DNA of 64,000 nt from Malus domestica (lineage: Eukaryota > Streptophyta > Magnoliopsida > Rosales > Rosaceae): the NCBI RefSeq assembly GCF_042453785.1, contig NC_091668.1:2186501-2250500 (forward strand). Direction: 5' to 3'. Under the pieces are notes generated by a model. That model saw nothing but the letters and a program-made list of their open reading frames with translations. It made no database searches and was not told the origin of the DNA. Made by a program: the position numbers and the translations under genes. Numbering within the stretch: position 1 is the stretch's first letter; each line of letters opens with the position of its first letter. Below, piece after piece: positions 46,211-58,663 of this stretch.

Positions 46211-49200
46211 TCACGAGCGACACGCATTGTAGATCTCACCCCGCATTGCATCAATGGGCGTGTGATCGTGCGTGTAACGCTCAGGACCGAGGTACAAACC
46301 CGTCTTTTCAAGGAGAGCCAGTCCTTCATCTCGACCGTATCTTGAAGAGTAGAGTCTGAGGTACTCAATGTCCTGATAAAACACCCACAGAAATGTCTAA
46401 TCAACATGAAGAAAGTTTAAAATTCTAAACTTTTGGAGCAAGGAAAGATTCAGGAATTATAGTAGCATTCTCGTTGAGTAACTTGAGGGTCAAGGGCATG
46501 AATTTTCGTTGAGTCAAAATTTAAACTCGGTTATTCAGATAATTGATAAGGAACCATACTGTGAAATGCGTCGAGGATTGCTCTACATGATAGTTTCGTA
46601 TGTGTTAAAGACAATGAAGAATAAATGAAAACAGATTGGGATGAACTTACTATAACATTTTAAGTTTCACTTACCTGCAAGCCACTGAGAATGCGCTCGA
46701 GTCTGACCGAAGCAACTGGTTGACTTGATGATGAGAACACCTGGCCAGGGTAGAACAAAACTCCATCTCCGGGGGGAAGGCCACGCCTGAATCTTATCTG
46801 CTCATGGGCACGTTATTTATTTCAGTAAACTGTGAAGATGTAGCTTTTTATAATTGCTAATCAACCTCATAAATCATCAAGATGCCAGGAAAGTACCTCT
46901 GCGCTTGGAACATTTGCCTTCTCATAGCAATTGGCACCCCAATATAGGAAACCCGTTCCACCTTCTTTCCATACACGCCACATTACAGCACGGTGTTGTG
47001 TACCTCGCATCCCAAGGTGCCAATTGGGATGGGGGTCAGACGGTCCCAAGCACACATAAGTCCACCATTCCTACAACATTGACGAGTTTACATCCTTCAG
47101 CAAGTAACAAACAAGATGCATGGACTATAAATAGGTAACCATACATAATTACCAGAAACTGTTTAATCCATAAAACAAAAAACCACAAACTATTCCTTAA
47201 ATTCAACCAAACTCAACAAGAACGGAGCACAGAATTTAAGAAAGTTCCCAAGAAGATTAGATAAAGTCGAGCAAAAATTCTGTTACATCACCTCGCCATT
47301 TTCTGTTTGTATTTCGGAAACAATATCTTTGACCAAATCCTCTCGATTCCCAAGCACCCATTCACTGCCAAATTCAAACCAAATTACGTTGTTCTCAGCC
47401 ATTGACATTGACAAAAAACTAGCAACTAAAGTCAAATAATAGAGATACAAAACGAATGAATATCAATACCTTGTACAATAAATTTGAGTATGTGGGCGCA
47501 GGAATTTTGGAACTTTCACAAAACCGTCAAACGCAGTAGGTGCATTGCTAGGCCCTACAAGGCGGAAAAGAGCAATATAACAACATAACTTCCCAGGCAG
47601 AAGGAGCCAAAGTATGGATGAACTATATACCAATGTCTTTACTGAAGTACTCATTCAGCAGAACCAAAATAGACAATCAAACTCATACTACAGCCTACGA
47701 AACTCTATGCAATACTTAAAATCATCTAGTTAGAACAAGCAGATGAGTTCATACCACAGTAGTAAGTAGTTAAAACACGAGCATCGGGCGCATACACATG
47801 GATCTCACTGGCTATGCTGCGGAGGGACTCATATTGCTCCAGATTCAGTGGCTGGCATATATTATTAAAGCATGCACATTAACTTACTATAAATTAGTAA
47901 TGCATTTTGCAAAAGTAAAAAAGACAATGCATAAGTTGTCTCTAATGCAACAACCTTTCATAAATCTTTCTAAATTGAAAACTTAAGGGAAACATGGGAT
48001 CAGCAACACAATCCAAAAAACCTCACTTTCCTAACATTTTTCGATAGTGTTCATACCTCATCCCACAAATAAAAGTATGCTTTCTTCCAGTGAGACTTTG
48101 TCCTCAATATATCAATTTGTTTCTGCATGTAATCCTTTGCTGCATCACCACTGTGGCACATCAGCAAATGGGTAGAACCCCATCAGTTTTCATCACATAT
48201 ATACCTGATAGAAGTGAACTTGAATGACTAGCTGTATACCCAGAGACAGATCGACTATATGGCAAAGCATAGGCTGCCAACCGTGGATCCGAAAAGTATT
48301 CATCTGATTTTGGATGATCAGCTGCAATAGAGAGAGATAAAGGTCACAATGATACGTGAAATTCACAAAAGCAAATAATTCATCTTTTTGAGAAGGCATT
48401 TATTGAAGATAACGAAATGAGAAAGTTTAAGAAATCAGAGATAGCCGCATAAGTAATTGATAATAGCAGAGTAACTTAGACTTGCTCGTAAGTACCTGGC
48501 CAAGGGCAGGTATACGTCAAGACACGCATACTATCACCCCATCTGCAAAAGTATGGACTGATTTTGTATTGAAGAAGCCACTTAAAATGCTGATCCAGTG
48601 CCTCATACCACTCATCAGTCCCATGTTCAACACCAAAACGATCTTCAATTACAGTATCAGATATCTAAAATATGGTTTAAGGATGCAACGACATTGTAGG
48701 ATCACAAAATATATGTGGTCGAACATACAACAGAACATAATTTATGAAAGACTTTTGGTCTTTGTCATAAGAACAGCACATCTGCATCTTCACACATGGG
48801 CATTATTTGCAGTAAGGAATTCATGATTCCCCTTTCAATTTTACAATTACTAAGAACTTTTTATGCTTCTCAGTTACTTGAATTAATATGTCAGAAGTTA
48901 AATAAATTTTTCAAATTATACCAAATACTATTTTTATTAAAACACAGGATACGCCAAAAACAGCAGGAAGTGATGGGGTTGCAGGAAGAATGAAGTCCCA
49001 AACTGTCATATTAATCTTCACACGTACTGAAAGGATCGAAACAGCATCTTCCTCCATCATATCAACTGGCCCATTTAATGTACAGAATTCAGAAAATAAT
49101 GGCGACAGAAGAACTCTTCTCAAAGATGTTGCAGCAGATTTCACCCTTTCTACCTAAAAAAGCACATGCTCAAATGAACAGCTAATAACACACAACAAGA

Positions 49201-51276
49201 TTAAACAGAATAATACACTTGTGTACAATGTTCAATTTGTAAACCAACCACTTCATCCACCGGTTTCCCATCAATGGGCTCCACCATTTGAAGACAACTT
49301 TGAAGATCCCTATAAAGTTGATGCTTCTCGCCTTTGCCCAAGCAATGCGCTGGAGCCCTATACCAAGTCAGAATCAGTAAATGTAGAGATCTCCTTGTTC
49401 ATATTCCAATGTTTATGGAACAGGAATTCTGATATTGCTGAATCAATAGAGAGCTAAAATTGTACAACTTATTGACTAAAAATGAAAGCACATCACTCAA
49501 AACAACTGAAACAAATGTGAACTGACTCACTCTGGATCTGCCTTTGTAGCAGTAATGATGATCTCTCCCTCATACTGTCCTGGGGGTTGCGCACTAGGAA
49601 CATCAATGGAAATCCAAACTGCAGTTGTCTCTCTGGAGGCACCGGCACGGGGAGGACACGGAAGGATAAAGAAGATTGTGTCAGTCTCTTGCAATAAACT
49701 CTTACGGAATTCTTTCACACCAAATATAAGACTATCTTGTTACTAATGCGATCAGTACCCTGGTAATAAGTTTATTTGACTAATTGGAAGATCAAGAGGT
49801 GCAAGAGCATCTGGGACACCCAATATGGGAACCACACGCCGCATGTTAATTGATTGTCCAACAACCAACCTGCCCACAGTCAGAAAGTAAGGAATTGGAA
49901 GAGTAATTGTAAACCTACAGCAAGAAAGATATGACTTCAAAGAACTAACCGATCACCAGATGTGGAGCACAAGTCACTACACTGGACCTGCACAACCCCT
50001 GCATTTCCAGGATCACCCCAAGAAACTTTTGGACGCAGTGCAATTTGAATACTCTCTCTTTCATTTCTACCAGCCAGAAGATTAACCTTCAAGTAAACCC
50101 AACTTAGAATCCAGAAGACTACCGCACCTCAAAAGCAGAAGATTGGATGCTTTATCCTATTCTATTAAGTAAAAAGGTCACGAATTGCTGTTTTTCACAA
50201 TTTATGATAGCTCCTACATATTATAATAGAAATTGTATGGAACAAACAAATAGCAATAGCCTCCCAACAGCACGGTAAAAATCTACTGATATGCAGATTA
50301 TTAAAAAATAAAAATAGAATTTGCATAACTCATCTCAGACATGGTAAGGATTGAAAACCAAATTATATTAGGTGTGGCAAGACACCACTTAAGCTGCTTG
50401 CCTTCCAATTTCAATAAATGTCGTGGAATTCATAGTTTTCAGAAGCTAGTAAACAAGACACCATTTAAATCATGGAACTTTACGTACCGACTCCAAATTC
50501 CTTGGTGTTTCTTGTGGTCCAACATTTGCTGTGCTTGGCATGCACCACACATGCACTAAATCAGCAGTCGGAACCTCTGTCGGGTCGATGGATCCCTTGA
50601 GTGGACTTGCACCTTGTAAGCCACCCTCAGTCCATCCATATGCCGTCCCTCCTCCAGCAACACCTTCAACTGGTGGCACAACGACGTCCTGAGGATTCCC
50701 TGGTAGTTATCGAAAAGAATAAACAACTCAGCTCACATCAATCTCTACATTCAAAATTATTTACTAAATTTTGAGGCAAATCAAACTAAAAGGCATTTCA
50801 ATCGGTAAACGATGGAAACGCTTCGCAACAATTACAAAATCGCATAACATATCCTAAATCCAATCAGAAAAGCCAATTCATAAACTCCACATCAGAAAAT
50901 TCGAAGTTCCGGTAAGCTTTTCCAGTAAATAACCTTAGTCGATCATCTAAGCTAAATTACAAACAGTTAAGCAATCACAAACAAAATGTTCAGTTTCGCG
51001 GAGATTGCAGTGAAACAAAGCATTTATTGACAACAGGCATTTGCATATTGGACTATAACCGCTAAGATTTCAAGTTTGATTTCCCATATTTTCCCAGTTA
51101 CTCCTCCATTTTTTCTCAGGAACCAAACAGTGCATACAGGAATAAAAAAAAGGAGCAAATTTTCGACAAAAATGGTAGAAATTGAACACCGCCGACTCAA
51201 AACAAAGATTAAACAAGCGCCTGAAAAACGAAGAGAGAAAGGTGAACAGTCGCCGGGACTAACCTGAATCATCCAT
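46211..51276 (-). CDS. Glycoside hydrolase 123-like (DUF4091) protein
   Basis: Sixteen exons: 51264-51276, 50488-50699, 49950-50086, 49759-49869, 49531-49632, 49249-49357, 48953-49153, 48496-48664, 48240-48321, 48057-48150, 47755-47851, 47470-47554, 47292-47364, 46897-47070, 46675-46797 and 46211-46372. They total 1944 nt (647 aa), frame closed. The N-terminal half is a beta-rich region (ESIQIALRPKVSWGDPGNAG, WISIDVPSAQPPGQYEGEI). The C-terminal half is the GH123-type barrel with KKAYFYLWDEPLNLEQYESL, RVLTTYYCGPSN, DPHPNWHLGMRGTQHRAVMW and GGTGFLYWGANCY. By family knowledge the Asp-Glu of WDEPLN would be the catalytic pair of bacterial beta-N-acetylgalactosaminidases. No signal peptide is evident (MDDSGNPQDVVVPPVEG), so it looks cytosolic and the plant substrate is unknown. 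It is divergent with CSN4, 378 bp away. Confidence 0.88.
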
Positions 51277-51654
51277 TTCCGGCAATTACAATTTGCCGAA
51301 GATCGGCGGTTTTAGCTTTTCAGGCAAAGAAAGTGAGGAGTCGCCTGAGGCCTGAGAGAAAGAAACGATCCCGCTGCAAATCGACGTAAGTACCTGCCGG
51401 TCTTTATTTTCTTACTTTCTTTCATTTAGTTTAAAGAGAGTGACAAAATTACCCTTCCATCCGCGACGTGTCCTTCCCTGATTAGCTGAACATCACACGC
51501 AACGCTACACCTGGATGCCGATTAGCCAATCTCCTGCTCCTTCTTCTACAAGCCCTCTGTAGGAAATTGGAGCGAACGAAAAATCCCTCTCGAAATTTAG
51601 GGTTTGCGCGAGAAACCACACCACCCACCGTTAAGCGACGTCGTTCAGGCTGCC
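51277..51654. promoter_or_regulatory. Compact bidirectional promoter between GH123-like gene and CSN4
   Basis: 378 bp separate the two divergent start codons. A telo-box-type motif TTAGGGTTT (51597-51605) lies 50 bp upstream of the CSN4 ATG; such motifs are common in promoters of plant housekeeping genes. No TATA box is obvious on the CSN4 side. Function inferred from layout. Confidence 0.6.
51597..51605 (+). promoter_or_regulatory. Telo-box-like motif upstream of CSN4
   Basis: TTAGGGTTT, the reverse complement of the plant telo-box AAACCCTAA, 50 bp before the CSN4 start codon. A short motif that can occur by chance. Confidence 0.4.
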
Positions 51655-54259
51655 ATGGAGAGTGCCTTCGCGAGCGCCTCTGCGATCTCCGACCAGCGGC
51701 AGAAGATTGAGCAGTACAAGCACATTCTCTCCTCCGTGATTTCCTCAAGCGACGTTGTTCAGGCCAAGAAGTTCATCGATCACTGTAAGTATTTCCTCAT
51801 CGCTCTTTGTTTTAATTTTCGCAATTTTTATTGTTTATTTTGGTTTACCAGCTTTGTTTGGAGGCCTTACGTGTAATTTTGTGCTCTTTCAGTGTTGTCG
51901 GATGATGTTCCGTTGGTGGTTTCCCGGCAGCTTTTGCACACTTTTGCCCAGGAGTTGGGGCGGTGGGAGCCGGAGACCCAGAAGGATATTGCCCATTATG
52001 CCCTTTCTCAGATTCGCGTCGTTTCATTTGAAGAACAGGTCCTTTTCGGACTTTTATATATCGAGAATTCCCCGTTTTGCATTTGTTTTGTTCAATTTTT
52101 GTAGGTTTAGATTTAGCATTGCCCAATGCCCGCATTGTGGCGAATATGTAGAAATCACTTGATTTTTTGTAAGACATTTAGAAATATTTTTTTATGTGGG
52201 ATTAATGTGATTTAGAAAGTAGGATTTGGTTTAATGTGATCTAGGTGACGATAATAAGAGAGAAACTCGCGGAATTGTATGAATCTGAGCAACAATGGTC
52301 AAAAGCAGCTCAGATGCTCAGTGGAATTAACCTCGACTCAGGAACGAGGTCTGGTAGTAGGATACTATTGTTGTTATTGTAACTTTTCCCTTTTTACTGC
52401 AGAATGGATTGTGGGATTAACAATGTATATGTTTTCGTGTTATTACTTCAGAGCCGTTGATGACACATTCAAGTTATCAAAATGTGTCCAAATTGCTCGC
52501 CTATATCTCGAGGTATTGACCTTTTTTTTTTTTTTTTCCAAAGCATGCCTATTTTTCATTTTATACAATTGATGTTCTTTGGAATGGTGTTTAATGCTGT
52601 TGTTTGTTGATGCTGCAACTCCTTTATTACTAATATACAGGCTGGACTATGAATATCTGCATGTGATACATGCGTTGGAATCGATGTGCTACCTATATCT
52701 GTTTCTAGTGTCTAGATTTGTTGTAGATAGCCGTAGTGTGATCTTTACAAGTGCTTACTGGATCAAATAACTTGTTTCTAAGTCAAATTTGGAACCAGTT
52801 AGACTTTTATGTAATGTGACAATTTGTTGAGGTCTAACCTTAGTACCTTACCATTGTCTGATACCTAAGAGTTCTGTTGTGTAGATGATTACTTGCTCAT
52901 TGGGGAGTTGTCATCAATGTCGGTTGTGAATGTATTTGTTTATGCACTTTGTCTGGTGTTGGAATGAAGAACCTTATAGGATTTTAATAATACAGGTAAT
53001 AGCGTAATTGCAATTCAATTTTTGTATTTTGTTTTGCAGGATGATGATGCTGTCAATGCAGAAGCTTTTATTCATAAAGCTTCATTCTTGATTACAACTA
53101 TTCAGCATGAAGTATTGACTTTAGAGTATAAGGTTTGACATTATTGGATAGTCGATGTAAAATAATTGCATTAAGTTTGCTGCATGCGAAAAGCATATTT
53201 TAATTGCTTTTCCCCTGATGTTTTCTTCCTATCAGATTTGCTATGCGAGGATTTTAGATTTAAAAAGAAGGTTCTTGGAAGCAGCACTACGTTATTATGA
53301 TTTTTCTCAGATTGAAAAGAGGCAAATAGGAGATCAGTATGTCAATTTAACTTCTTTCATTCTTGTTATTTGTACCACTTGAAAGACAGTTGAGATGAAT
53401 TCATTCATTTTGTTGCAGAGAGATAGATGAGGAAGCATTGGAGCAAGCTCTATCTGCTGCAGTTACATGTACAATATTAGCCGCGGCAGGACCCCAACGT
53501 TCTCGTGTTCTTGCCACTTTGTACAAGGTTAATTTCTTTAGCTGGAGATGTATATTATGTGTTCTTCAATTCACATTTGCTGATACCTAGGGGTTTTCAT
53601 TCAGGATGAACGATGCTCAAAGTTAAAAATATATCCAATACTACAAAAGGTGATCTCTGTCTCTTTGTTTCTCTCTCATACACACACACTCACGCGCAAA
53701 CACACACATGTACTGCATTATCTGTTTACTTTTTTCTCTCCTGACTGTATATCACTTTTACTGTTGCTTTAATGGATATTTATTAGGTGTATTTGGAGAG
53801 AATTTTGAGGAAACCAGAAATTGAAGCATTTGCTGAAGAGTTAAAGCCACATCAGGTTATAAACTGACTTATTCTTTATCTGATATCATATTCCACGTGA
53901 GCCATAACAGTTATGTCCTATTTATTTCAACAGAAAGCACTTCTTCCAGACAATTTTACGGTGTTAGATCGTGCAATGATTGAACATAATCTTCTGAGTG
54001 CCAGCAAACTTTACACCAATATAAGGTAGGAGATATGTTGCTATTGGTTTTCCTTTTTGACTTGTGCTATAAAGGCGGGATCAGTAATTCTAACTATCAT
54101 GAATTTTGTGGCAGTTTTGAAGAATTGGGCACTTTGCTGGGAATTGAGCCTCATAAGGTACAGTTTTTTCGTTTGTTGAGCCTTGTGTTTTACCTTTTAG
54201 TCACACAACACCCCTGCTCCTTTTATCACCAATGATCAAGATTGCTGATCTCCTCTCAC

Positions 54260-54296
<37 letters not shown>

Positions 54297-55147
54297 AATA
54301 TATTATCTTTCATGTTTCATGACATGGATTTAATTTTTCTTGCAGGCTGAGAAGATTGCATCAAAAATGATATACGAGGACAGAATGAGGGGATCTATTG
54401 ATCAGGTATAAGAATTACAACTTATCATGTATCCAATCAATAGGACTTGAGGCGTTTTCTCAAACAAACAAAAAAGGACTTTAAGTCATCAGACCTGTTT
54501 AATTGTGAGAGCCACTGCCAGTTTCATTCTATGCGAGACCATTAAAATGTCTTTTAATCCACTTTATGTCCCCAAGTCTCTTCTTGTTTTCATGACTGCT
54601 GCTTCCTCTACGAAAACCTTGGAATTCCAAAGTTTTATGCAAGTGGAGGTGTATATGGTTGTAGTTTATAATGCTTTGCACTGCCTTCCTCTTCTACTGG
54701 AACAAGATTCAGAATAGTTCGTTTGATTTTGTAATATATTCTAAATATGTTGCTTTTGGTGACATTTGTTATTCTAGCTTGTACTTCTTAAGCATTTACC
54801 CGAGATGTTTCACAACAGGTGGAAGCTGTCATACATTTTGAGGATGACTCTGAAGAGCTGCAGCAATGGGATCAGCAGGTAAATTTGTCTGCCTTAAAGA
54901 GCATCAACTACTCACTGAGTTTTGTTCGATTTCAAAATTTTCTCTGTAGACTTATGTTGTTTCCAAATATAGCCTTGTTTACACTTTCAGTTCTCTCCCT
55001 TTAAGCTCTCCCCCTCCTTCGTGGTCCAACTCTTTTAAATTTTTTCTTATCCTTTGGTGGCCATATTTGCAGATTGTTGGCCTATGTCAGGCGCTCAATG
55101 ACGTCTTGGATAGCATGGCAAAGAAGGGTATGTCAATTCCCGTCTGA
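51655..55147 (+). CDS. CSN4: COP9 signalosome complex subunit 4
   Basis: Fourteen exons: 51655-51784, 51893-52038, 52245-52348, 52452-52512, 53040-53132, 53236-53336, 53419-53527, 53605-53649, 53787-53855, 53934-54025, 54115-54157, 54346-54405, 54819-54878 and 55073-55147. They total 1188 nt (395 aa), close to the 397 aa of Arabidopsis CSN4. Marker segments: [100 protein letters not shown], then the C-terminal PCI domain ([60 protein letters not shown]) and a final helix ending [12 protein letters not shown]4 is part of the nuclear complex that removes NEDD8 from cullins and represses photomorphogenesis in the dark. The gene appears intact. A (CT)n tract at 54258-54293 and a (CA)-rich tract at 53680-53705 are intronic. 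Confidence 0.96.
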
Positions 55148-56421
55148 TCTTCATTAGCGTAGCTTCAGAAACTGGAAAGCGAATTTGCTTTTACCCCTAT
55201 ACATTTTGGTAGCTGTCGTCTTGCATATTGTAGTGATTTGAATTTCTTGAGAATTTTTTCGACTGAATTTCAAGTCCTGTAACGAGGACAGAAAACTCCC
55301 CTGGAACTGATTTTTGTGTATAATTTGGTCGTGGTCGGAAATCTTAAGCACTCTTTTTTGCAGCCCCTGTGGGAGGGGATTCTCGCATTTTTCTCTTGGC
55401 GGTTTAGAGTAGTTATAATTTAAAGTTGAACCCGTTGCTTGCTTCTTCAGACTTATTTTTGAATATATGAAAGATCAGAAATCTGTTGCTTTTGCCCCAA
55501 CAGAACATGTATTTGAATTTTGATGTGATCACTTTGAATGGTAATTTAAGGGTGTTTTTAAGCTCATCATCCTCAAGTGGCGGTAATGCTCACCGTCCTA
55601 CTTATTATCATTGGATGAATTTAAATTTTGAGGTATGTATCTATTCACTACATAAGTTTCGAAATTTAAATTTTGAGTATCACCATCACTTGAGGGTGGT
55701 GAGCAAAGATATTCCTGGTGATTTAACGCAACGCAAAATCTCATGCTTGGGGCATTGGGTTTGCAATTAATTATAAATATTTGGATATTTCATAACACTT
55801 GAACTAGTTATATCGCATGATTATAGTTCGTTACCATGTTATAATTACCCATTTACTATTGAATAAGGCTGCTATATGTTATAAACGACGAATAATTATT
55901 GTGTTCCCATCAATGATTACTTGTTAGGATTTGGATTTCATCCGGTTCTAAATTGTGGGGATCTTAAGAATTCTTATATCTTAGTCATTTATCGTGCGGT
56001 CAGAAATCATGTGACTTTTTTTTATTTAAAATTAAACACATAGTTTTTGACAAAAACTGACTGCATGATGTACGATGAATAGCTATGATGTGGTATCTCT
56101 AGGATTGGATCCCCACAAAATGGATTCGGAGATGATCCTCTTCCCTAGTTATCAGTAAGTAAATTTTTTGTGGATCCAATAGGAAATAGCAATGGTAGCC
56201 GAGAGAGCCTGAAATGCATGTGTGAGTCTTTCGGTTAGGAAGTTAAGTGCCTTGACATGTGTGAAATATTAACGGTAGGCATTTTTCAAGTACAAATAAT
56301 TGGTACAGAAGATTTGAAGCCGTTTCAAATGGCCCTGACTTGCCAAATGAAATGGTCTAACAACTAAATCTCAAAGAAACGAACTCAAAAAAATAAAAAA
56401 GTTGATGAAATTTCGCAGAGG
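55148..56421. other. Intergenic region between CSN4 and the NERD1-like gene
   Basis: Convergent gene ends. The region contains the CSN4 3' UTR, a palindrome-like repeat at about 55553-55715 (GTAATGCTCACCGTCC and GAGGGTGGTGAGCAAAGATA, related to the MITE at 42651) and a GGATC-family MITE (55927-56146). No gene seen. Confidence 0.55.
55927..56146. mobile_element. GGATC-family MITE
   Basis: Inverted ends near AAATTGTGGGGATCTTAAGA and TGGATCCCCACAAAATGGAT. Interior ATCGTGCGGTCAGAAATCAT and AACTGACTGCATGATGTACG are shared with the copies at 36427 and 44882. Target duplication not clear. Confidence 0.6.
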
Positions 56422-58344
56422 TCAGCTGCGATCATCCATCACTTGGTTGTTTACAAACAAACTCTCCCTCCGTTTCGGAAAACCCGAAGATTCTAATCCA
56501 GACCCTCTAAATTTTAGCTCTGAAGTTGTTCTAAAATTAGGATCGACAGATAACGGTCTAGCGTTATGATCCGTCGTGCCTGGCCTAAACGAACTGGTTG
56601 CTCCGCCTGTATACCTGGGCGGAGGAGAGGGATACCTCATCGACGGTCCTCTTAGGTCACCACCTCTAAGCTCCATCATATCAGGATTTCTCGAAGAAGA
56701 GTCCACGAACGACCTGTCTCCGGCGCTGCTTCCCCTCAATGGAGCTCCCGTTGTACCGGATGTTGAACTAAAAGGATCATCCCCTCCCCATGAAGTGAGC
56801 GCTTCCCTTTTCTTCGCGAAAAATTGCCACGCTCCAAACAGGAAAAGTACAAAGAAAAATACAGGGCTGGTCCATAGCGTTGTGTTAAATTCGCCTTTAA
56901 ATTCCGGAAGGTTAGAGCGATACATTCCCACATACCCTCCGCCAAGGCCAAGAACAAGCAGCCTTTCCCGATCACTTGCGATTAAAGGTATCACATTCCT
57001 CTTCTCTCCATTCACCGTCTGGTAATTGAGAAACGATGATCTAATCTCATCGAGACCAGCGGAGAAGATAATCCGAGGGGCGCCAACCCTAACGTAATGC
57101 TGAGTCGAAACATTATATACGAACACCTTCTCCCTGTTAACAATAAGCAAACACCCCTTTACAGCCTGAAAAGCCAAAGGCTCATCAATCTCAAACTTTC
57201 TCTTGGACCTAACCCTGCATTTGAAGTTCATTACATCCCCCAACAACAAAATCTGAATCAGATCGCCTTCGGATGTAAGCCCGTACGCCTTAGAGCGCTC
57301 CGTGGCATCGAAAACATAGTAACGAGAATGCGAATGGTTCAGCCCTTCACACTCACTCTCCCTAACTTTCATGGTCCTCACGTCCAAAGACCCTGCACCT
57401 GTCTCCGTCAAGAACAAAAGCCGCTGCTTCAAGAAAGCAAGCGGCCTGCTTGACGGCATTGTGGAGCCGTGAACTGAACCATTCCCTCGGTAAACCGAAA
57501 TCTTCCCACTCGCATCACTGGCCAACACATAACTCAACCTCCCAACATGGTGCACTTCCAAAATCTTAACCGGCAATCCTTCTCCGCCCGCGTCGAATTT
57601 CGTCACGGTTTCCATCAAAAGCGAGCTCCATTCTTCCCCACTCGCTCCCTCCCAGACCCTATGCATCAAAATGACACCGTTTTGATGCCCGGTGACCACG
57701 AAACTCTCGTTCTTGTAAACCGACATGAAGGAAGCCATGGCCGTGATCGGAGACCCCAGCAACGTATCAAACTCCACCAAAACGTCCCCGTTTCTGAGAA
57801 ACACATAAGCCCGCCCTCTCTCGTCTCCGACGGCAACATATTTCGTAACCCCCTCGAAATCCCGAAACGGCAGGACCTGAATACACGTGGCCTGGGTATC
57901 CAATTTCACGGCGGAAACGAACTGAAACCGGTCGGACCAGAACGGGCTGTATTTCGTTACCGAAACTGACCTCACCCTTTCTCCAATTTTACGATCGGAA
58001 CCAGACCCAGCTTCTTCTTCAACCTGCTTGATCAGCTTCTGGCTTTCCTTTTCTTCAACCGCCGTCAAACCCTCGTCGATCGGAGCCCCCTTTTTCGGAG
58101 GATCCGATTGTAATTTCAATTCTAATGTCGCAACTATTTCGGTTAGGTTCTTCACTACTTCCTCGAGCCTCTGCAATACCTGCTGTTGCGCATTGAGCTC
58201 GATTTCGGATTCGGTTTCGGTTTCGTTAGATTGGACGAAAAGCTTAGGAACGGAGAAAGGAGATGACAAAATGAAGAGAAAGCAGAGCAGAAGGAGCTTG
58301 CCTTTGAGGGAGTTCATCGCCGCCGCCATTGGAGCTCCACACAA
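56422..58344 (-). CDS. NERD1: NERD1-like single-pass membrane protein (FG-GAP-annotated family)
   Basis: An intronless ORF of up to 640 aa; the likely start is MAAAMNSLKGK (58329), five codons inside the longest frame. It has a signal peptide/anchor (KLLLLCFLFILSSPFSVPKL), then a coiled segment (VLQRLEEVVKNLTEIVATLE) with an N-glycosylation site. Next comes a long luminal beta-propeller-like region (FRDFEGVTKYVAVGDERGRA, SFVVTGHQNGVILMHRVWEG, VLASDASGKISVYRGNG). A C-terminal membrane span follows (SPVFFFVLFLFGAWQFFAKK), and the cytosolic tail is Ser/Pro/Arg-rich. This matches the plant family to which Arabidopsis NERD1 (annotated FG-GAP repeat protein) belongs, a Golgi-associated protein linked genetically to the exocyst in root growth. 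Assignment is from memory of the family. It appears intact. Confidence 0.82.
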   Translation of the reverse strand: MCGAPMAAAMNSLKGKLLLLCFLFILSSPFSVPKLFVQSNETETESEIELNAQQQVLQRLEEVVKNLTEIVATLELKLQSDPPKKGAPIDEGLTAVEEKESQKLIKQVEEEAGSGSDRKIGERVRSVSVTKYSPFWSDRFQFVSAVKLDTQATCIQVLPFRDFEGVTKYVAVGDERGRAYVFLRNGDVLVEFDTLLGSPITAMASFMSVYKNESFVVTGHQNGVILMHRVWEGASGEEWSSLLMETVTKFDAGGEGLPVKILEVHHVGRLSYVLASDASGKISVYRGNGSVHGSTMPSSRPLAFLKQRLLFLTETGAGSLDVRTMKVRESECEGLNHSHSRYYVFDATERSKAYGLTSEGDLIQILLLGDVMNFKCRVRSKRKFEIDEPLAFQAVKGCLLIVNREKVFVYNVSTQHYVRVGAPRIIFSAGLDEIRSSFLNYQTVNGEKRNVIPLIASDRERLLVLGLGGGYVGMYRSNLPEFKGEFNTTLWTSPVFFFVLFLFGAWQFFAKKREALTSWGGDDPFSSTSGTTGAPLRGSSAGDRSFVDSSSRNPDMMELRGGDLRGPSMRYPSPPPRYTGGATSSFRPGTTDHNARPLSVDPNFRTTSELKFRGSGLESSGFPKRRESLFVNNQVMDDRS

Positions 58345-58663
58345 GCTGTTCAGCTGAGCTCGGAGACTTTTATGCTTTCAGTCGCTACTGTTTCAGTTTC
58401 ACCATTGCAGCGCGCGGGAGATTCGGATCTGAGGCGGGTTTGGATCTGCGATTGGGAGGATTTGGAATCGAGTTTTTGAGGAATCTGGCGGTGGCGGTGG
58501 GGCCGAGTGAGGGCGATCAGCTGAGCGACCGGTTGTTAGAAACCTCTCGTCATATCACCTGTGAGCTTTGGACTTGGGGTCGACGTACGGATTCAGCTCG
58601 GATTAGATTTTCAGAGTCTATATTTTGGATTTTTTTATTTTGGAATTTTAGGACAACGGTAAT

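Noticed and set aside
56576-58357. Several plus-strand ORFs over the NERD1-like gene
   Set aside because: Antisense shadows of one long intronless coding frame.
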